From the NCBI GenBank assembly GCA_035048815.1, contig JAUCBN010000023.1:20317501-20381500 (forward strand): 64,000 bases of DNA, in the 5' to 3' direction. The position numbers were made by a program, and so were the translations under genes. Every line of letters starts with the position of its first letter. Position 1 is the first letter of the stretch. Of the stretch, positions 12,505 through 24,627 are shown piece after piece. The notes beneath the pieces were generated by a model, which saw nothing but the letters and a program-made list of their open reading frames with translations, was not told where the DNA came from and searched no databases. This stretch comes from Abelmoschus esculentus (lineage: Eukaryota; Streptophyta; Magnoliopsida; Malvales; Malvaceae).

Positions 12505-14986
12505 CTATATCGCATACATTTTCTTAAATTCATTGTTTAGAATCTCAGAATCCGACATCACAGACATCGTCCAGGATCGTGACCGGCTTGTTTGTGATGA
12601 TCTTCGTATACTTCTCATTTTTGAAGCCTCGATCCGATGCCTAATCACCCAATAACACATAGTGCCTAAAGTAGTGGCCATTATGCTAGTTCCTATAATT
12701 GTCACTCCAATTGCAAGCCACCTCTCCTCTTTGCCAACTACAACAAATGACAACGCTAAGAATGCAACTGAAACAAGTGCACAAGCCAACCACATTAACT
12801 TGTTGATAATTGCCATCATCTGCTTCTTTGCCTTGCTCTCAATCACTACAACTGAGGTTTGAACCACCACAACCGCCAGAGAAATGAAGAGGGCAATGGA
12901 ATCAAAGATGAAGAAGATTATAAAAGCAGGTTTTGGTGCTATATTTGCTTCCCCAAGTGAGTGACCGGGCCGAATGTCATTCGGGTCATCTATATATTGA
13001 CCAGGAACTGTAAAAATAGCAGCAAAAGCAACAGTAGCAATTAGGACGGCGACCACGGTGGTGGAGTTTATTGCATTGTTAAGACCAGAATGCATTTTGT
13101 TCAGTCTTTTGGCTATGCCTTGGACTTCTTTTCGGGTCTGGAGGGTGTGTTCTAGTTGATCATGCACTTCATGCTTTATATCACTCACAGTTTGTTTTAA
13201 CTGTCGGTTTGGATTTGGTGCTGCCGGCTTGACGGATCTAGCACTTTGAACCCCATGCTGTTGCAGCATGGATGCAATCTGCAGGTGCCCGGTTTTCTCT
13301 GCAGTGTCGAAAGCAGTTTCCCCACTTCTGTTAACAGCTGTTGTATCAGTTTCTTTGTATCCAAGTAGCAACTTGATAAACTGCACAAAGAAAAAAAACG
13401 TGTATTAGCTTACTTGATCTTACCGTGGTCATTTTATTCGACTCTTACGGCAGATTGTGAACTTTTACAGCATCTATAGTTGTCAAGATTATGCAGCAAT
13501 TGTTGAAACCAGGTATGACCTTTCAAATATAATAAACCTGTTGAGAGATTCTAGGCCTTTGTTATCAAGTCAACCAGCAATGTCAGCAACAATAATGAGG
13601 ATTTTTTTCTTGAAAGTAATCATAACAATTATTCAAAATTTTTATTCTCATACACACTGGATAAGCCATGTAATTGGCAACCATTGAATTTAATTATTAT
13701 TTTACATGATACCCTGCGCTTCCAATTCAGGTATTGCCTTGAAGATTTCAAACTACATGTCATTCCAATTCTGTTTTTCTCATGTAATCACATGGCCAAT
13801 AATTTTCTTTTAAACAATTCACCTATTTTATCAGAAACTTACAACTTTGTGTTGCTCTTAACATTTAAGACCTGCAAATAAAGTCAATCAGAAAGTGTGT
13901 CTAGTTTATTTCCTGAAAGATCCCAACTGTAAATCTCATTGAAGCACAAAATCTGACAGTGGCAGATATAGAAGACAGAGAAAGAACATAACTGGTTCAA
14001 TGAACACCCAAAATTTAACTATCTAGAGCAGCCCATAATTTATCCCTTAAGGCAATCAATCAAAACTCAAAATTATAGGTGAAACAGTGACATCGTCGAT
14101 CCATTTGGTGACAAATATGAATTGCTAAATTGATTTACCTGAGCTCTTCCCTTCCTGGTAGCTATGTGCAAACATGTGTTTCCCTTGGTGTCAACCATAT
14201 TTATCATCAATGAAGGATTCACCCCAATCAATTCCTCCACCACCTCAAGATTCTGCCCCTTCACCGCCATGTGGAGCGCAGTCTGCCCTTTCTTATCAGT
14301 CCTTTGAGCAATCCCAGGTTCACTAGCCAAAAGTGCCTTCACAACCTCCAAATGCCCATTCCTTGCTGCAGAATGTAAAGGTGTTTTACCATTACTCCTT
14401 GCTATTGTAGCAAGGCTACTACCAGCCTCCAATAAGAACTTCACAATCTCGATATGCCCTTGAGTCGCAGCCGTGTGCAAAGCTGTGGTGTTCGACAAAT
14501 CAACCGTCATAGCCAATTCAGGATGCTCAGATAGTAGCACTTTCAATATATCTGCAACGAGGGACACACTGAAAACCTCATTTTCACCACCAAAAATAAC
14601 TTTCTTAGTTAAAGAACAGACAACTCATGTGATGGAAACTTACCTAAATCCCCTTGTTTAGCAGCGATGTGGAGTGAATCAAACCCATTTCTTGCTTTGA
14701 TCCCAGCATTAACAAGATCATAATAGTGAATCATCTCCTTAACCAAATCAACATAACCATATTCTGCTGCAACATAAAGGGCGGTTTCCCCGGATTGGTT
14801 TTGTTTAGCTACCAGCTCCTTCAATGCATCCTCCCCGGTACCTGTAAGGATTTGTTTCACCACTGCAAGATTTCCAGCTCTTGCTGCAGAATGTAAGGCT
14901 GTATCATCCCGTTTTCCGGTTAATTGTTTTGTCATCTTTTTCCTAGGAGCTGGAACACTTGGCTGCTCGATAGCTGGTATCTCCAT
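12505..14986 (-). CDS. Ankyrin-repeat membrane protein with PGG domain (ITN1-like family)
   Basis: Three exons (14986-14644, 14551-14139, 13380-12505) join in frame to 543 residues. After a short basic N-terminus (RKKMTKQLTGKRDD) come about eight ankyrin repeats (about residues 28-305), seen as TALHSAARAG, ETALYVAAEYG, TALHTAATQG, TPLHSAARNG, TALHMAVKGQ and others. A PGG domain follows (KMHSGLNNAINSTTVVAVLI) with four hydrophobic membrane segments, then a Ser/Arg-rich tail ending FKKMYAI. Members of this family sit in the plasma membrane or endomembranes and act in stress and ion signalling; the exact role here is not known. I chose the Met at 14986 because the family starts shortly before the RKKMTKQL stretch; an upstream in-frame Met at 15031 is possible. 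It resembles Arabidopsis At1g07710. Confidence 0.94.
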
Positions 14987-15700
14987 TTCAATCAAAATCA
15001 AGATTTCTCCTTTGCTTAACTTGTACTTCAATTATGAATTGAAAATCCTTCTTTGCTTCATCATCCAGCAAAAACCCAGATCAAAATTTGCATTCATTAA
15101 TCCAAAAAACACCACCGATCATCAAAACTAGCTAATAAAATGAGAGTAAATAATTCTTGATTTCAACGATCCCAACACTTTGGTGAGATTGATTCCTTCC
15201 TCCAAGGTCAAGTTCTTAAATCTCTTGCGTCCCGGAGCATATGCCTGTTTTTTACATAATCCATTTTCAGCTTTCTTAAAACACCAACCAATATTTCATT
15301 CAATGAATACCCAGAAACAAAAACATAACCTTTCTCTATATATATTTGGCTTCATCTGTTTATCCTCCATTTTTAAAAGGGAGAAAACCCAGAAAATTGA
15401 ACTATATAAGATGAAGAAAAAGGTAGCACAATAGCACATAACAGTGACAATAAAAATAAAAATAATTACCTGAGAGTGGAAAATATAGAGCTACTTTTGC
15501 TCTAATCCATCAAAACCAGAGCAAACATATAAGTAGAAAGCCTTTTGGAATTGAGCTTCTCTGTTCTTAATCAGGAAACCGAAAAGAAAAGAAAAGAAAA
15601 TTCTGAGACCCTTTGCTTATGCACAAAAGCAAGAACACAAAAAGATTGTTAAATTTATGCTAAAAAACCCAGAAAAAGCACATGTATTTGCAACTTTGTA
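14987..15700 (-). promoter_or_regulatory. 5' leader of the ankyrin gene with probable leader intron
   Basis: On the minus strand a good donor (CTCTCAG followed by GTAATTATT) lies at 15470-15469, so transcription probably starts right of 15480 and a leader intron separates this exon from the one carrying the start codon at 14986. The acceptor is not clear. No convincing TATA box was found. Confidence 0.4.
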
Positions 15701-16904
15701 CGAATCTAGAACCCATCCCACAAACTATAAACGAACTAATCTAACCAATGAAAATGTAGACTTTGTAAAGGAGGTCATCATCAAAATGATGATAAAAAAA
15801 ATAGACTAGCATTAAGAGAGATGCAGCACGTAGGACTTATTTGATAGGATGGAAAAAAATGAAAGGGATGATTAGAAAAGTGGAAATTAAATTTTGGATT
15901 AAAAAAGAAAAAAGAAAAAAGAAATTGGGGGAATGTTTTTTTTTTTTTTTTTATGTATAAAAATGAACTATTATAATTTAAAATAATAAAAATAGAAAGT
16001 GTGATTATGTGACAGATATGTGAGCTAGATTATAAAATATTTTTAATGAGTTTTTTCTCATATTTAATTTTAGGGTAAATTACCCAGTGACTAACGAACT
16101 AATTAAGGATACTTATTTTGGTCACTCAACTAAAGGACTCGTCAATCAGGTCACCCAACTTTAAAGCCCTACCTATTTAAGTCATCGCCGTTAAAATTCT
16201 AAACGAAAAAGTAACGACAGTGATGTGGCAGTTAAATAAAATTTGTATAATTATATATTTAATCCCTACAATTTACTTATTATTTTAATTTAATCTTAAT
16301 TTAAATTAATAAATAAAATTAATCATTCAATCCAGTGATGACACGTGTCACCACCTGGTTGGTGAGAAAGAATAGAAGAAATAAAATAATTGTGTATTTT
16401 GTCATCAAAAGGGTTTGAACTTTCAACCAACAAGTGAACCACTAGGCCAAGATAATTTTTAAGTTATAAGATATTCACATAAATAGTAAATGATTAATTT
16501 GTTAGTAAAAAGCCTAAAATGCATTAAAAAAATTATAAAATTTCAATTGATTAGTATTTAAATTAAAATCTTAAATATTTAAATTAGATAATAAAATATT
16601 TAATAAATAAATCAAAAAAATTAAAAATTAAATATTCAAATATTAAATATTTAAATATTTTTATTTAATATCATTCGAATTAAAATATTTAAATTTTAAA
16701 TATTTTAATTTGAATATTCAAATATTTAATATTTGAATGATATTAAATAAAAATATTATAAAAAATTTAAATATTAAATATTCAAATATTAAATATTTAA
16801 GTATTTTTATTTAACAAAAATCATCTTTGTGAGATGCTTAACTCAATTAGCACCCCTTAGTAGATGTACATTTCTTTCTTATGTGTTACTCCTTTAGATC
16901 ATGG
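15701..16904. other. AT-rich intergenic region with a tRNA-like relic
   Basis: 16070-16350 resembles a plant MITE end that begins AGGGTAAATTACCCAGTGAC and contains the ACACGTGTCA stretch also seen as ACGTGTGTCA in 41314-41909. At 16405-16452 the minus strand reads TGGCCTAGTGGTT ... AGTTCAAACCC, which resembles A and B boxes of RNA polymerase III promoters about 20-30 bp apart. 16550-16810 is built of inverted and direct runs of ATATTTAAATATT. No protein gene is seen. Confidence 0.4.
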
Positions 16905-19160
16905 TAACCAGACTTAATTCCGTACTTTCCCTCTAGTTTAAAATCCACAAATAGTCATTAAATTTTGATCTACTATTCAATTTAGTAATCAAACTTCCTA
17001 TTGCTTTAATTGTTATCATTAAAATTTTAGCTTTGATTCAAATTGGACATTGACCTATTAACAATTGGTCCGCCCTGTGTAGTGCTATAAATTATGTAAA
17101 ATTGTGTGCAAATATACACAGTCGACCAAAGTAATAAAGGGTGAGTGAGTATCGTTCCCACAAGGATTGGATGGAAATTATGTCGATTTAGTAGAGGAAA
17201 AAAGAACACTAACTACAAGGGAAATAAGTACAATGGTATGGACAGTTGGGAATGTAGTGACAAATGGTATAGATGTACGGTGGAGTATGGTAAGGGTGTA
17301 ATGGTGCAGCGAGTGAAAATGTTAAGAATGCAAGTAAGCAAACAATAAGAATTGTCAAAACAAAATGGAATGGATGTTAATGGCAAAGTGAAAGTATGAA
17401 GGCAGTGTGAGGTGCATAAAAATGTAATTGCAAGTAAGCAAGTAAACAAAGGAAACACTTCGTAAATGCCAAGGCAAGAGCAAAATGAAAAAACGAGAGT
17501 AAGTAATATAAATTAACAATCCTCAATTGACAAACTCTATTGGGAATGAATGATGGATTTTTATGGACTCCTAAAACTCACTCCTCTGGATGCTTATATG
17601 GCCTATTCACTCGATAAAGTTTTCTAATATGCTCTCGCTCTCTCGAGCCAAAGGAACCTAATAGCCTAAAATATCATGACTCTCCTCTCGGTCTCAGTAA
17701 TGACATCTAGCCTATTGAAGAAGCTCACTCCTTTTAGTCGTTGAAACTCGCAACTGAAGTCTCTCTCGAGCACCTAAGGTTGGGTTAGGCTCTAGTTACT
17801 ATCTAAAACCCATTGCTCACGTCGATCCTCCCTTAGTTTCTCTCGAACAATAAAGATCTATAGCTATGTTTCTCTCGAACACGTAGTGCTGTACCTAAGC
17901 AAAGAACACTCCCATGCCTCTTACAAACTTAGATAATTAAACACAATGAGCAAAGCAAATAGGTAAACATATAAATATCTAATATATTCATAAAAATAAA
18001 GATTAATCATCCACAAAAACACCATCAAATAAAGCATAATCTATGATGGGGTCAAAGTATTCGAATAAACATTCAACCACAACCCACAAGAAAATAAGAT
18101 AAAAGCAAAGCAAAGGGGCTAGAAGACACCCTTGGTGCGCACTGCCACTGGATCTTCGACCATCATGGAGAAGCATTAACGTGCTAGTCCCTCTCGGGTG
18201 CCTAGCACGCCACTCCCTTCAAGCTCGTCAATGGAGGAATCCTTGAAAACCGGTGAGGAAAAGAAAAGTTGGTAACTTTTTCAGACTCGTCTAGCTCTTT
18301 CTTCCTCCTGAAAATTTCTCTCCAAAAGATCCTCTCTTTTAACGTGAAAGTGATTTTTTTCCCAGGTGATAGTGGTCCCCTTCAAAGTGGTTATTAACCA
18401 TCCTCACATATGGCTCTAGTCTAGCAGGTCTCCATAAAAATATCTTCTCATGTTTTATCTTTTTTTGCAGGGCTGGACGTCTCTATTTTTGTAATGACAT
18501 TTCTTTTTGCTATTCTTCTGCAAATGTCATGACAAATCTTCATTGTCCCCTACTTCGCTTTACCTGCATAGCATCAGCCAACAACACAATCTTTCCCGTA
18601 AAATAAAATCTTTTACCGCACCCAATATGTCAAGGCATAAATAACCATCAAATGCAATATCATGATTCTAAACGCATCTAAACGATCCTATATGCACTTA
18701 AAAACAATCAATAACTTAAGTGAAAAAGCTCTAAATATAGCTTTTTTGCAGAATTATCAATAATCGTTAGAAGGGTAACATTGTAATTTAAACTTTTTGT
18801 ATAACAACATATTTAGTCCTCTACATTTTAACATTCAAACAACTTAGTCTATATCAAAAGCAAAGCAAAATGGTTATCACACTCATTTTCAAGGGGGTTA
18901 ATTGAAATAATTTATAGATAATAAGGTTATATTTATTATTTTTTGTATTAGGACTAAATTATTTGAATATACAAGCATAAATGATTAAATGTGTTATTTT
19001 ACAAAAACTATCACATCATTGTTTTAACAGTTGTTTATGGGTTAGTGCCTAATTTGAATCAAAACTAAAAGTTTAATGGTAAAATTTAAATATTTACCAA
19101 AATAAATAATCGATAAAAATTTAATGACCATTTGAGATTTTGTTACCCTTCCCTCTTTAT
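16905..19160. mobile_element. Long-TIR (MULE-like) element split by an inserted repeat
   Basis: The left arm (about 16905-17068) and right arm (about 18990-19160) are imperfect inverted copies. Both contain, in their own orientation, TTTGATTCAAATT followed by a GGCACT/GGACAT-like stretch, and the termini read GGTAAC. There is no transposase. The centre, about 17068-18765, is a different repeat whose first 250 bp also occur, inverted, at 49310-49555. Borders are by eye. Confidence 0.5.
17068..18765 (+). repeat. Unclassified dispersed repeat nested in the long-TIR element
   Basis: It starts TTGGTCCGCCCTGTGTAGTG and contains AGTAATAAAGGGTGAGTGAG. About 250 bp of it (17068-17310) match 49310-49555 on the opposite strand. 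The remainder has mixed composition with repeated TCTCTCGA stretches (17600-17890). No open frame resembles a transposon protein, so it may be an LTR or a non-autonomous element. Confidence 0.5.
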
Positions 19161-19912
19161 CAACAAGCGAGTAATTCTATCATGTCCACATATGCATAAA
19201 TAATTGCGGTTTACATTTGATCGTGTTAAATAAAAAAGTTTAATTTAACCGATTTGATTAGTTTTATTTTATAACTTAAATTTTATTTAAAATGTTTTAG
19301 AGTTAAGTTTATAAAATTTAAGTCGAGTAAAGTCAATTTGAATTATTTCCTTTCAGGTTCAAATACAATTGTTCACATTTATAATGTCACGATACTATTT
19401 AGTTTATATTTAGTTGAGGAACTCAACTCGAATTTAAAAATTGATTCACTATTAATTAAAAAAATAAAATTATTTAAATTATCAATTTATAATTCAAATT
19501 TTATCTATAATTTTTTCTAATCGAATTAAATTTAAAAAATTATAAATCGAGTCAAAAACAAATTAAATCTTTAACATTGAATGGAATGATTCAATTTTTT
19601 GAGTTGACTTAAATTTTACTTTCCCCTTATTGTAGGTACGTTTAATGTGTCTGTGAGTATCACCGCTGGTATTAGTGGGTAAAAATCATCTGTCTCTTTA
19701 TAATGCATTTTTTTATGTTTTATTTAAAAAAATTAAAATTTTAACCGTAACCTTTATTTTTTATACTCTAAACCTACACCCTAAAAATATACTCTACCCC
19801 TAATTTATTAAGCCCTAATTTTAACTCTTAACTTTGAATCCAAAACTTTAATTCCTAATAAAATGAAGTATAGAAAATAACCAGATGATTTTCGCTCGGT
19901 GTTAGCATTGTC
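19161..19912. mobile_element. Worn MITE sequences, including a foldback with a CCCTAA-rich core
   Basis: 19250-19630 has the AGTCGAGT and TTGAGTTGACTT style of the hAT MITE family but no clear ends. About 19661-19912 is a foldback: the left side carries GTGGGTAAAAATCATCTG, the right side CAGATGATTTTCGCTCGG. Its core has degenerate CCTAAA/ACCCTA units. A related foldback lies at 24386-24627. Confidence 0.45.
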
Positions 19913-21074
19913 TTTAAACCTTAACAACCGAGAGAACAGACTGTTTCTCCACTCCGTAACTACACAACAATAATTGTACTAAACTCAACAATGCTAAAAA
20001 ATTGAACTTGAAAAAAGACAAATTATGGTGGCCAAAGCACAAAGAATTTGACTTGGTTCACATCAAAATTAAATTTCTTTTAATTTATTTAATAGGCAAT
20101 TAATTAATCAACTAAATATTATTTAGTGATTAACGTGAAAAATATTATTGTTTAGTAAAATGTTCTTTTCTTTGACTTGTATATTGCAAACTTACATGGT
20201 CTTTTATTAAGCATTTCTTTTTTCTGATAAATATTGCAATAATGTATTGTTGACAAATGGAAAGGGTCTGGTGGGTTAGCTCCTTTATTGTTTACATTTC
20301 AAGGGTAGAAAAAAAGGGTTGAAAGATAAGCACATGGGATACTGAAAAGAGCAGGACTTAAATTAGTATTCCAATAACATATAAGATGTTTCTCTCTCTC
20401 TGTCTTAAAAAATAATGTCTAGAAATAAAAAAAAAAAAATTGTTGAGCTCAATAAGTGGTCTTAGTAAAAAGTAAATAATATTTCAGGAGACTCAAGTTT
20501 AATTGTAATGTTCATAACATCTATGCGCATTTTCAAAGGGTTACGAATATTTTTAAATAGATATTATTTTATAATAACATACTATTAAAAAATTATAAGT
20601 AAAACTTTAAAAAGTGCGATAATTATTGAATAAGAAAAGGATAATTTCTCTAAATGAAAAGTAAAAGTGAATATCTCTATTGTTTAATTTAATAGTAAAA
20701 TAATTATATTTTTATTTCTAACAAAGTTAATGTTAATTGATTCTTAATATTAATTTTAATAAAAAAATAGTAATAAGTAAACACATTTTAGGATGTCACA
20801 ATAATGATACGATTCTTTATTTATTTTTTCTTATAAAAGTATGGATGTTTTTGTTTAGTATTATAGCTTTTTTTTTCAAAGTTGAATTTGTCATCATTTT
20901 TATATTATTATCTTCTTGATCTACCTTTCTTTGGATCAATATGTAGCCCTCTAAATTAAAATCATAAAAAAAGATTGAATTGAAAAAGACACGATTGAAT
21001 TTTATAAATAAAAAATTTGTTTTAGATTCGAACAACCACCAAAGAAAGAATAGTAAACAAACAAGAAGTGTGGC
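19913..21074. other. AT-rich intergenic sequence
   Basis: Very AT-rich, with only short unremarkable open frames. I see no gene, clear repeat or RNA gene. Confidence 0.3.
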
Positions 21075-21099
21075 CCAATGTTACACAACACTAGAAGGC

Positions 21100-21300
21100 T
21101 TACTCATACTCAGAATCTCACATCGAGCTGTTCAGAATCTCGCATTGAACTAGTATACTCAAAATCTTACATCAAGTCTTCAGTCGGAATCTCACATCGA
21201 GTGAGACTCACAAACTCTCATCGTTCAATAATCATCACCCAAAATCTCACATTGAATGACCTTCATACATCACCCAGAATCTTACATCGAATGATCTGCC
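21100..21300 (+). repeat. Degenerate minisatellite of AGAATCTCACATCGA units
   Basis: About six variants of a 25-30 bp unit follow each other, near 21110, 21132, 21158, 21186, 21238 and 21272. Each has a form of CAGAATCTCACATCGAGT. The units differ at several positions, so the array is old. The spurious open frame 21078-21320 is a product of this array. Confidence 0.7.
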
Positions 21301-21319
21301 TTACAACACTCACTCACTA

Positions 21320-22720
21320 GGAACCCAGATCCAACCAAAAAAGACTCAAAACCATATAATGATGCACTAAGGATCTCTAAACCTTGCTATTACAACCAAT
21401 CACCTCATATACCAACCAATACAAACCATATAAGTCATACAAACAACTTAAACACCAGTTTTAAGATTTAATATTCACTATATAACCCAAGAGGCTCTTA
21501 GGACATCATCACCCATTATAGACTTTCCAAATTCAAAACGTAAAAACGTGGACATATTGCTTTGTCCGATACGCTAACCTGACATTTTGAAATGTTGCAT
21601 CGATATGCATATATTGAATACCTGTTTGTAGCCTATACTGATACACCCCTTAGTGTACCGATACACGAAATAGTTACTAGAATTTAAAATAACATAGCCA
21701 TACCGATACGTATTCAATCCCTTTGAGAACTTGCCCATCTTTATAGAGGGGCGAACGATACTCAATCCTGAGTATCAATACTCAAACCTATAAGATAAGG
21801 TCTAAAGCTCAGAAATCACCTATTTTGGTCCCAATACTAAGCCTATCAATCCCAAAATATTCTTATATATTATTGAGAGTATGATGAGTTTCAATCAAAT
21901 TTCTCACCAAATAGTGGAGAAGTGGTAATTGGATGATTTATTTCGAAATAAAAAGAAAAAAAATGAATACAAAGATTTAGAGTAATTTGACTTCTAGCAC
22001 AAAGCATACAAAGGTTCAGTACTTTACAAAAGAAATAAAAACAAACGGAAATCCCTTTCACAAGGTGAATGTTTGCACTCTAAAGCTCTCACCAAAACAT
22101 AATATCATTGAACATACATTCATACCAGAATCTAAAATTTAAGCTCAAAAGATTTTTACCATCATATACATGTTGGTATTTTGATAATTAATTTTTGTTG
22201 GTGCTTGAAGGTCCCTTTTATAGCTTGAATTGAGTTTCTAATCGTTGGAGATTATTCGGATTAGATGAGAGCCATTGAAGTTGATTTCCATGCTAAAATT
22301 CCTCTCCAGATTCATCGTTATCTATATACATGAAACTTTTATTGATATACTTATTTTGGGAGATAATCGTTGGAGGATAAAACAACATACGAGACTTAGT
22401 ACGTGTTAAAGTGTATTGTTACTCTCCTTAGGTGTATCGATACAGACAAGTGAATAATAATACGTGTTTGTAGTTCTAGAAAATTTTTGTACTTGAAATT
22501 CTTATGCGTATTGATACGGTTACTATTATATCGGTACAGCTCATATAAAATCTCAGGCTTAACTATTTAAAAACATTTCAAATCCTATCAAAACCTTTTG
22601 AAAATACATCAAACATATTTTCATATTGTATAGACTTAAAATTATTTTTAAATTTTTTTCAATATAAACCAAAATTATTTTTTAATTATTATATCAAAAT
22701 AAAAATCTAACACTTTTGTT
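21320..22720. repeat. Repeat region with dispersed GTATCGATAC-type motifs
   Basis: The stretch contains scattered forms of GTATCGATAC (GCATCGATATGC near 21599, GTACCGATACAC near 21655, GTGTATCGATACAG near 22433, GTATTGATACGG near 22508). It also has AATCGTTGGAG at about 22240 and 22367. Both motif types recur at 46500-46990, so the two loci probably hold members of one repeat family. No coding sequence was recognised. Confidence 0.45.
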
Positions 22721-24385
22721 GGACGAGTCAAAGAAAATGCATGAGTACAATATGCTAATTTTGTTTTAAATATTTATGAATAATTGTTATAATGTCCATG
22801 TCATTATATATATATTTTAATTATTTTTATATTTTATCTAATAAAAATAGAACAATTATTATAATACTCTTTATTTATATTTTTAATTGGTTCTATAATT
22901 TATCAAATAAAAAAATCATTTATATCAGATTAAGTCAATTTTTACTCTAAAAGTTAAGACCGATACAAGTCGAAGTACTATAAAATATTGGGTTTGGTTA
23001 AGTTCATATAAAGGTATTAAATTTTCTGATCGAGTACGAGATAACTAAAACTTCAATTTATGATCTTTCGTATTATTTTTTTATGAAGATTAAATTGATT
23101 TTTTAGTTTAAAATAAAATATTTTATAAAATAACATAAAATACTTAAAATAAAATTTTTGATTCTTAAAAGTTAATTTATATTTATAATAATAAATATAA
23201 ATTTTATAATTAATAAATTAAATATTTCCTCCTCCCCCACACAAATTCTGTCCTCATCGGATGGTATTTATCCAAATCTCAAATACCGAGAGATTCTTAT
23301 TATTCTATCCAAACTAACAAACAAACGATCATAACGAATGAATATCATGGCTTTAATTTCGGATCCAAGAATATTTTTCCCTTGATTTTAGCATATAATA
23401 AAATATAGAGATTTTTTATTCTAATATTAAGATCTTGCCTTCATCGATTATTTTTTTTATTTTGAATTTGAATTATAAAATATATTGAAAAGGAAATAAA
23501 AGATTTAAACATTTTTTTAATAATATTGACAAAAAATTAACTACTTTAGTTATACAACGGACCATGCATGAAAAATAATAAAACCTAATAAAATACTTTA
23601 ACAAAAAAATAAGAACTTATCTGACTATATCAAAAACAAGATTAATTGTCCATCGAAAATTAAAAATTAGAACTGATGATCGTGATAAATTATCCATGAA
23701 CACAAATCACATATCCAAATTTAATTCAAAGGTCTAGAACAGAAAAGATCAACATAATTAAAATAAGTGTCATTGTGATATATCGTCGGATTTATTTTTA
23801 AAAAAAATATAAATTAAAAGATGTCAAAAAAAATATCAAAATAAAAAATAAACGTGTCATAAAAACAAAAATATATAAAAAATAAAAATATTCTTATTGA
23901 GAATTATATAAAAAGATAAATAAATAAAGAATCATAGGTTGACGATTAATGTTAAAATCGGTGTTATAAGTGACTAAAAAATTTAAAGAAGAAATGTTGA
24001 AATTCTCTATTGAAATTACGGCACAAATTCTAGGAATTTGTTTTTTTATTAGAGTTTATTTGTTACGCTGAAAATTATTTTTAAAAAATATAAAATTATT
24101 TTTATGTGTTTGAATAAAATTATATAAATTATTTTTTATTATTTAATAAATTTTAATGAAAATAAATTTAAATATTTAATTTTAGTGAAGATAGATGAGA
24201 GTCAATGACAAATTTGAAGAGCACTAATGAGAGACGAAATACTGATATCTGAGGAACGGAACGTGGATGAGACTTGAGATAAAGCAGGTAAAATAAGAGG
24301 AGATAAGAAATAAAAGAGTAAAAAAAAATGATAAAGTTGTCCGGAAATAATTTATCCATAAATACTCGGTAAAAGAATGTAAGTT
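22721..24385. other. Very AT-rich intergenic sequence
   Basis: Nothing but short A/T-rich frames. No gene, RNA gene or clear repeat border was recognised. Confidence 0.3.
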
Positions 24386-24627
24386 GGGTGAAAATCATTT
24401 ATTTTTTTCATGTCTTTTTTTATGTTTGCGTTTTAAATTAGAGGTTTTAAGGTTTAAGATTAAAAATTGTAGTTAGGGTTTAGAAAATTAAGAGTAACGT
24501 GTATTTTTTAAGGTGTAAGGTTTAAGATTTAAAATTTAAAAAATAAAAATAAAAATTAAAAATTAAATTTTTAATTTTTTAAAAAAACATAAAATAAGAC
24601 ATAAATAAAAGTAAATGATTTTTACCC
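24386..24627. mobile_element. Short foldback MITE
   Basis: The left end GGGTGAAAATCATTTATTTT and the right end AAGTAAATGATTTTTACCC are inverted repeats of about 20-30 bp, extended by a CATGTC/GACATA pair. The core has TTAGGGTTTAG-like units. It resembles the element at 19661-19912. Confidence 0.6.

Noticed and set aside
19338..19520. AT-rich open frames of about 60 codons here and at 20737, 43531, 54789 and 55185
   Set aside because: Composition is that of random AT-rich DNA with Phe/Ile/Asn-rich products and no codon bias.
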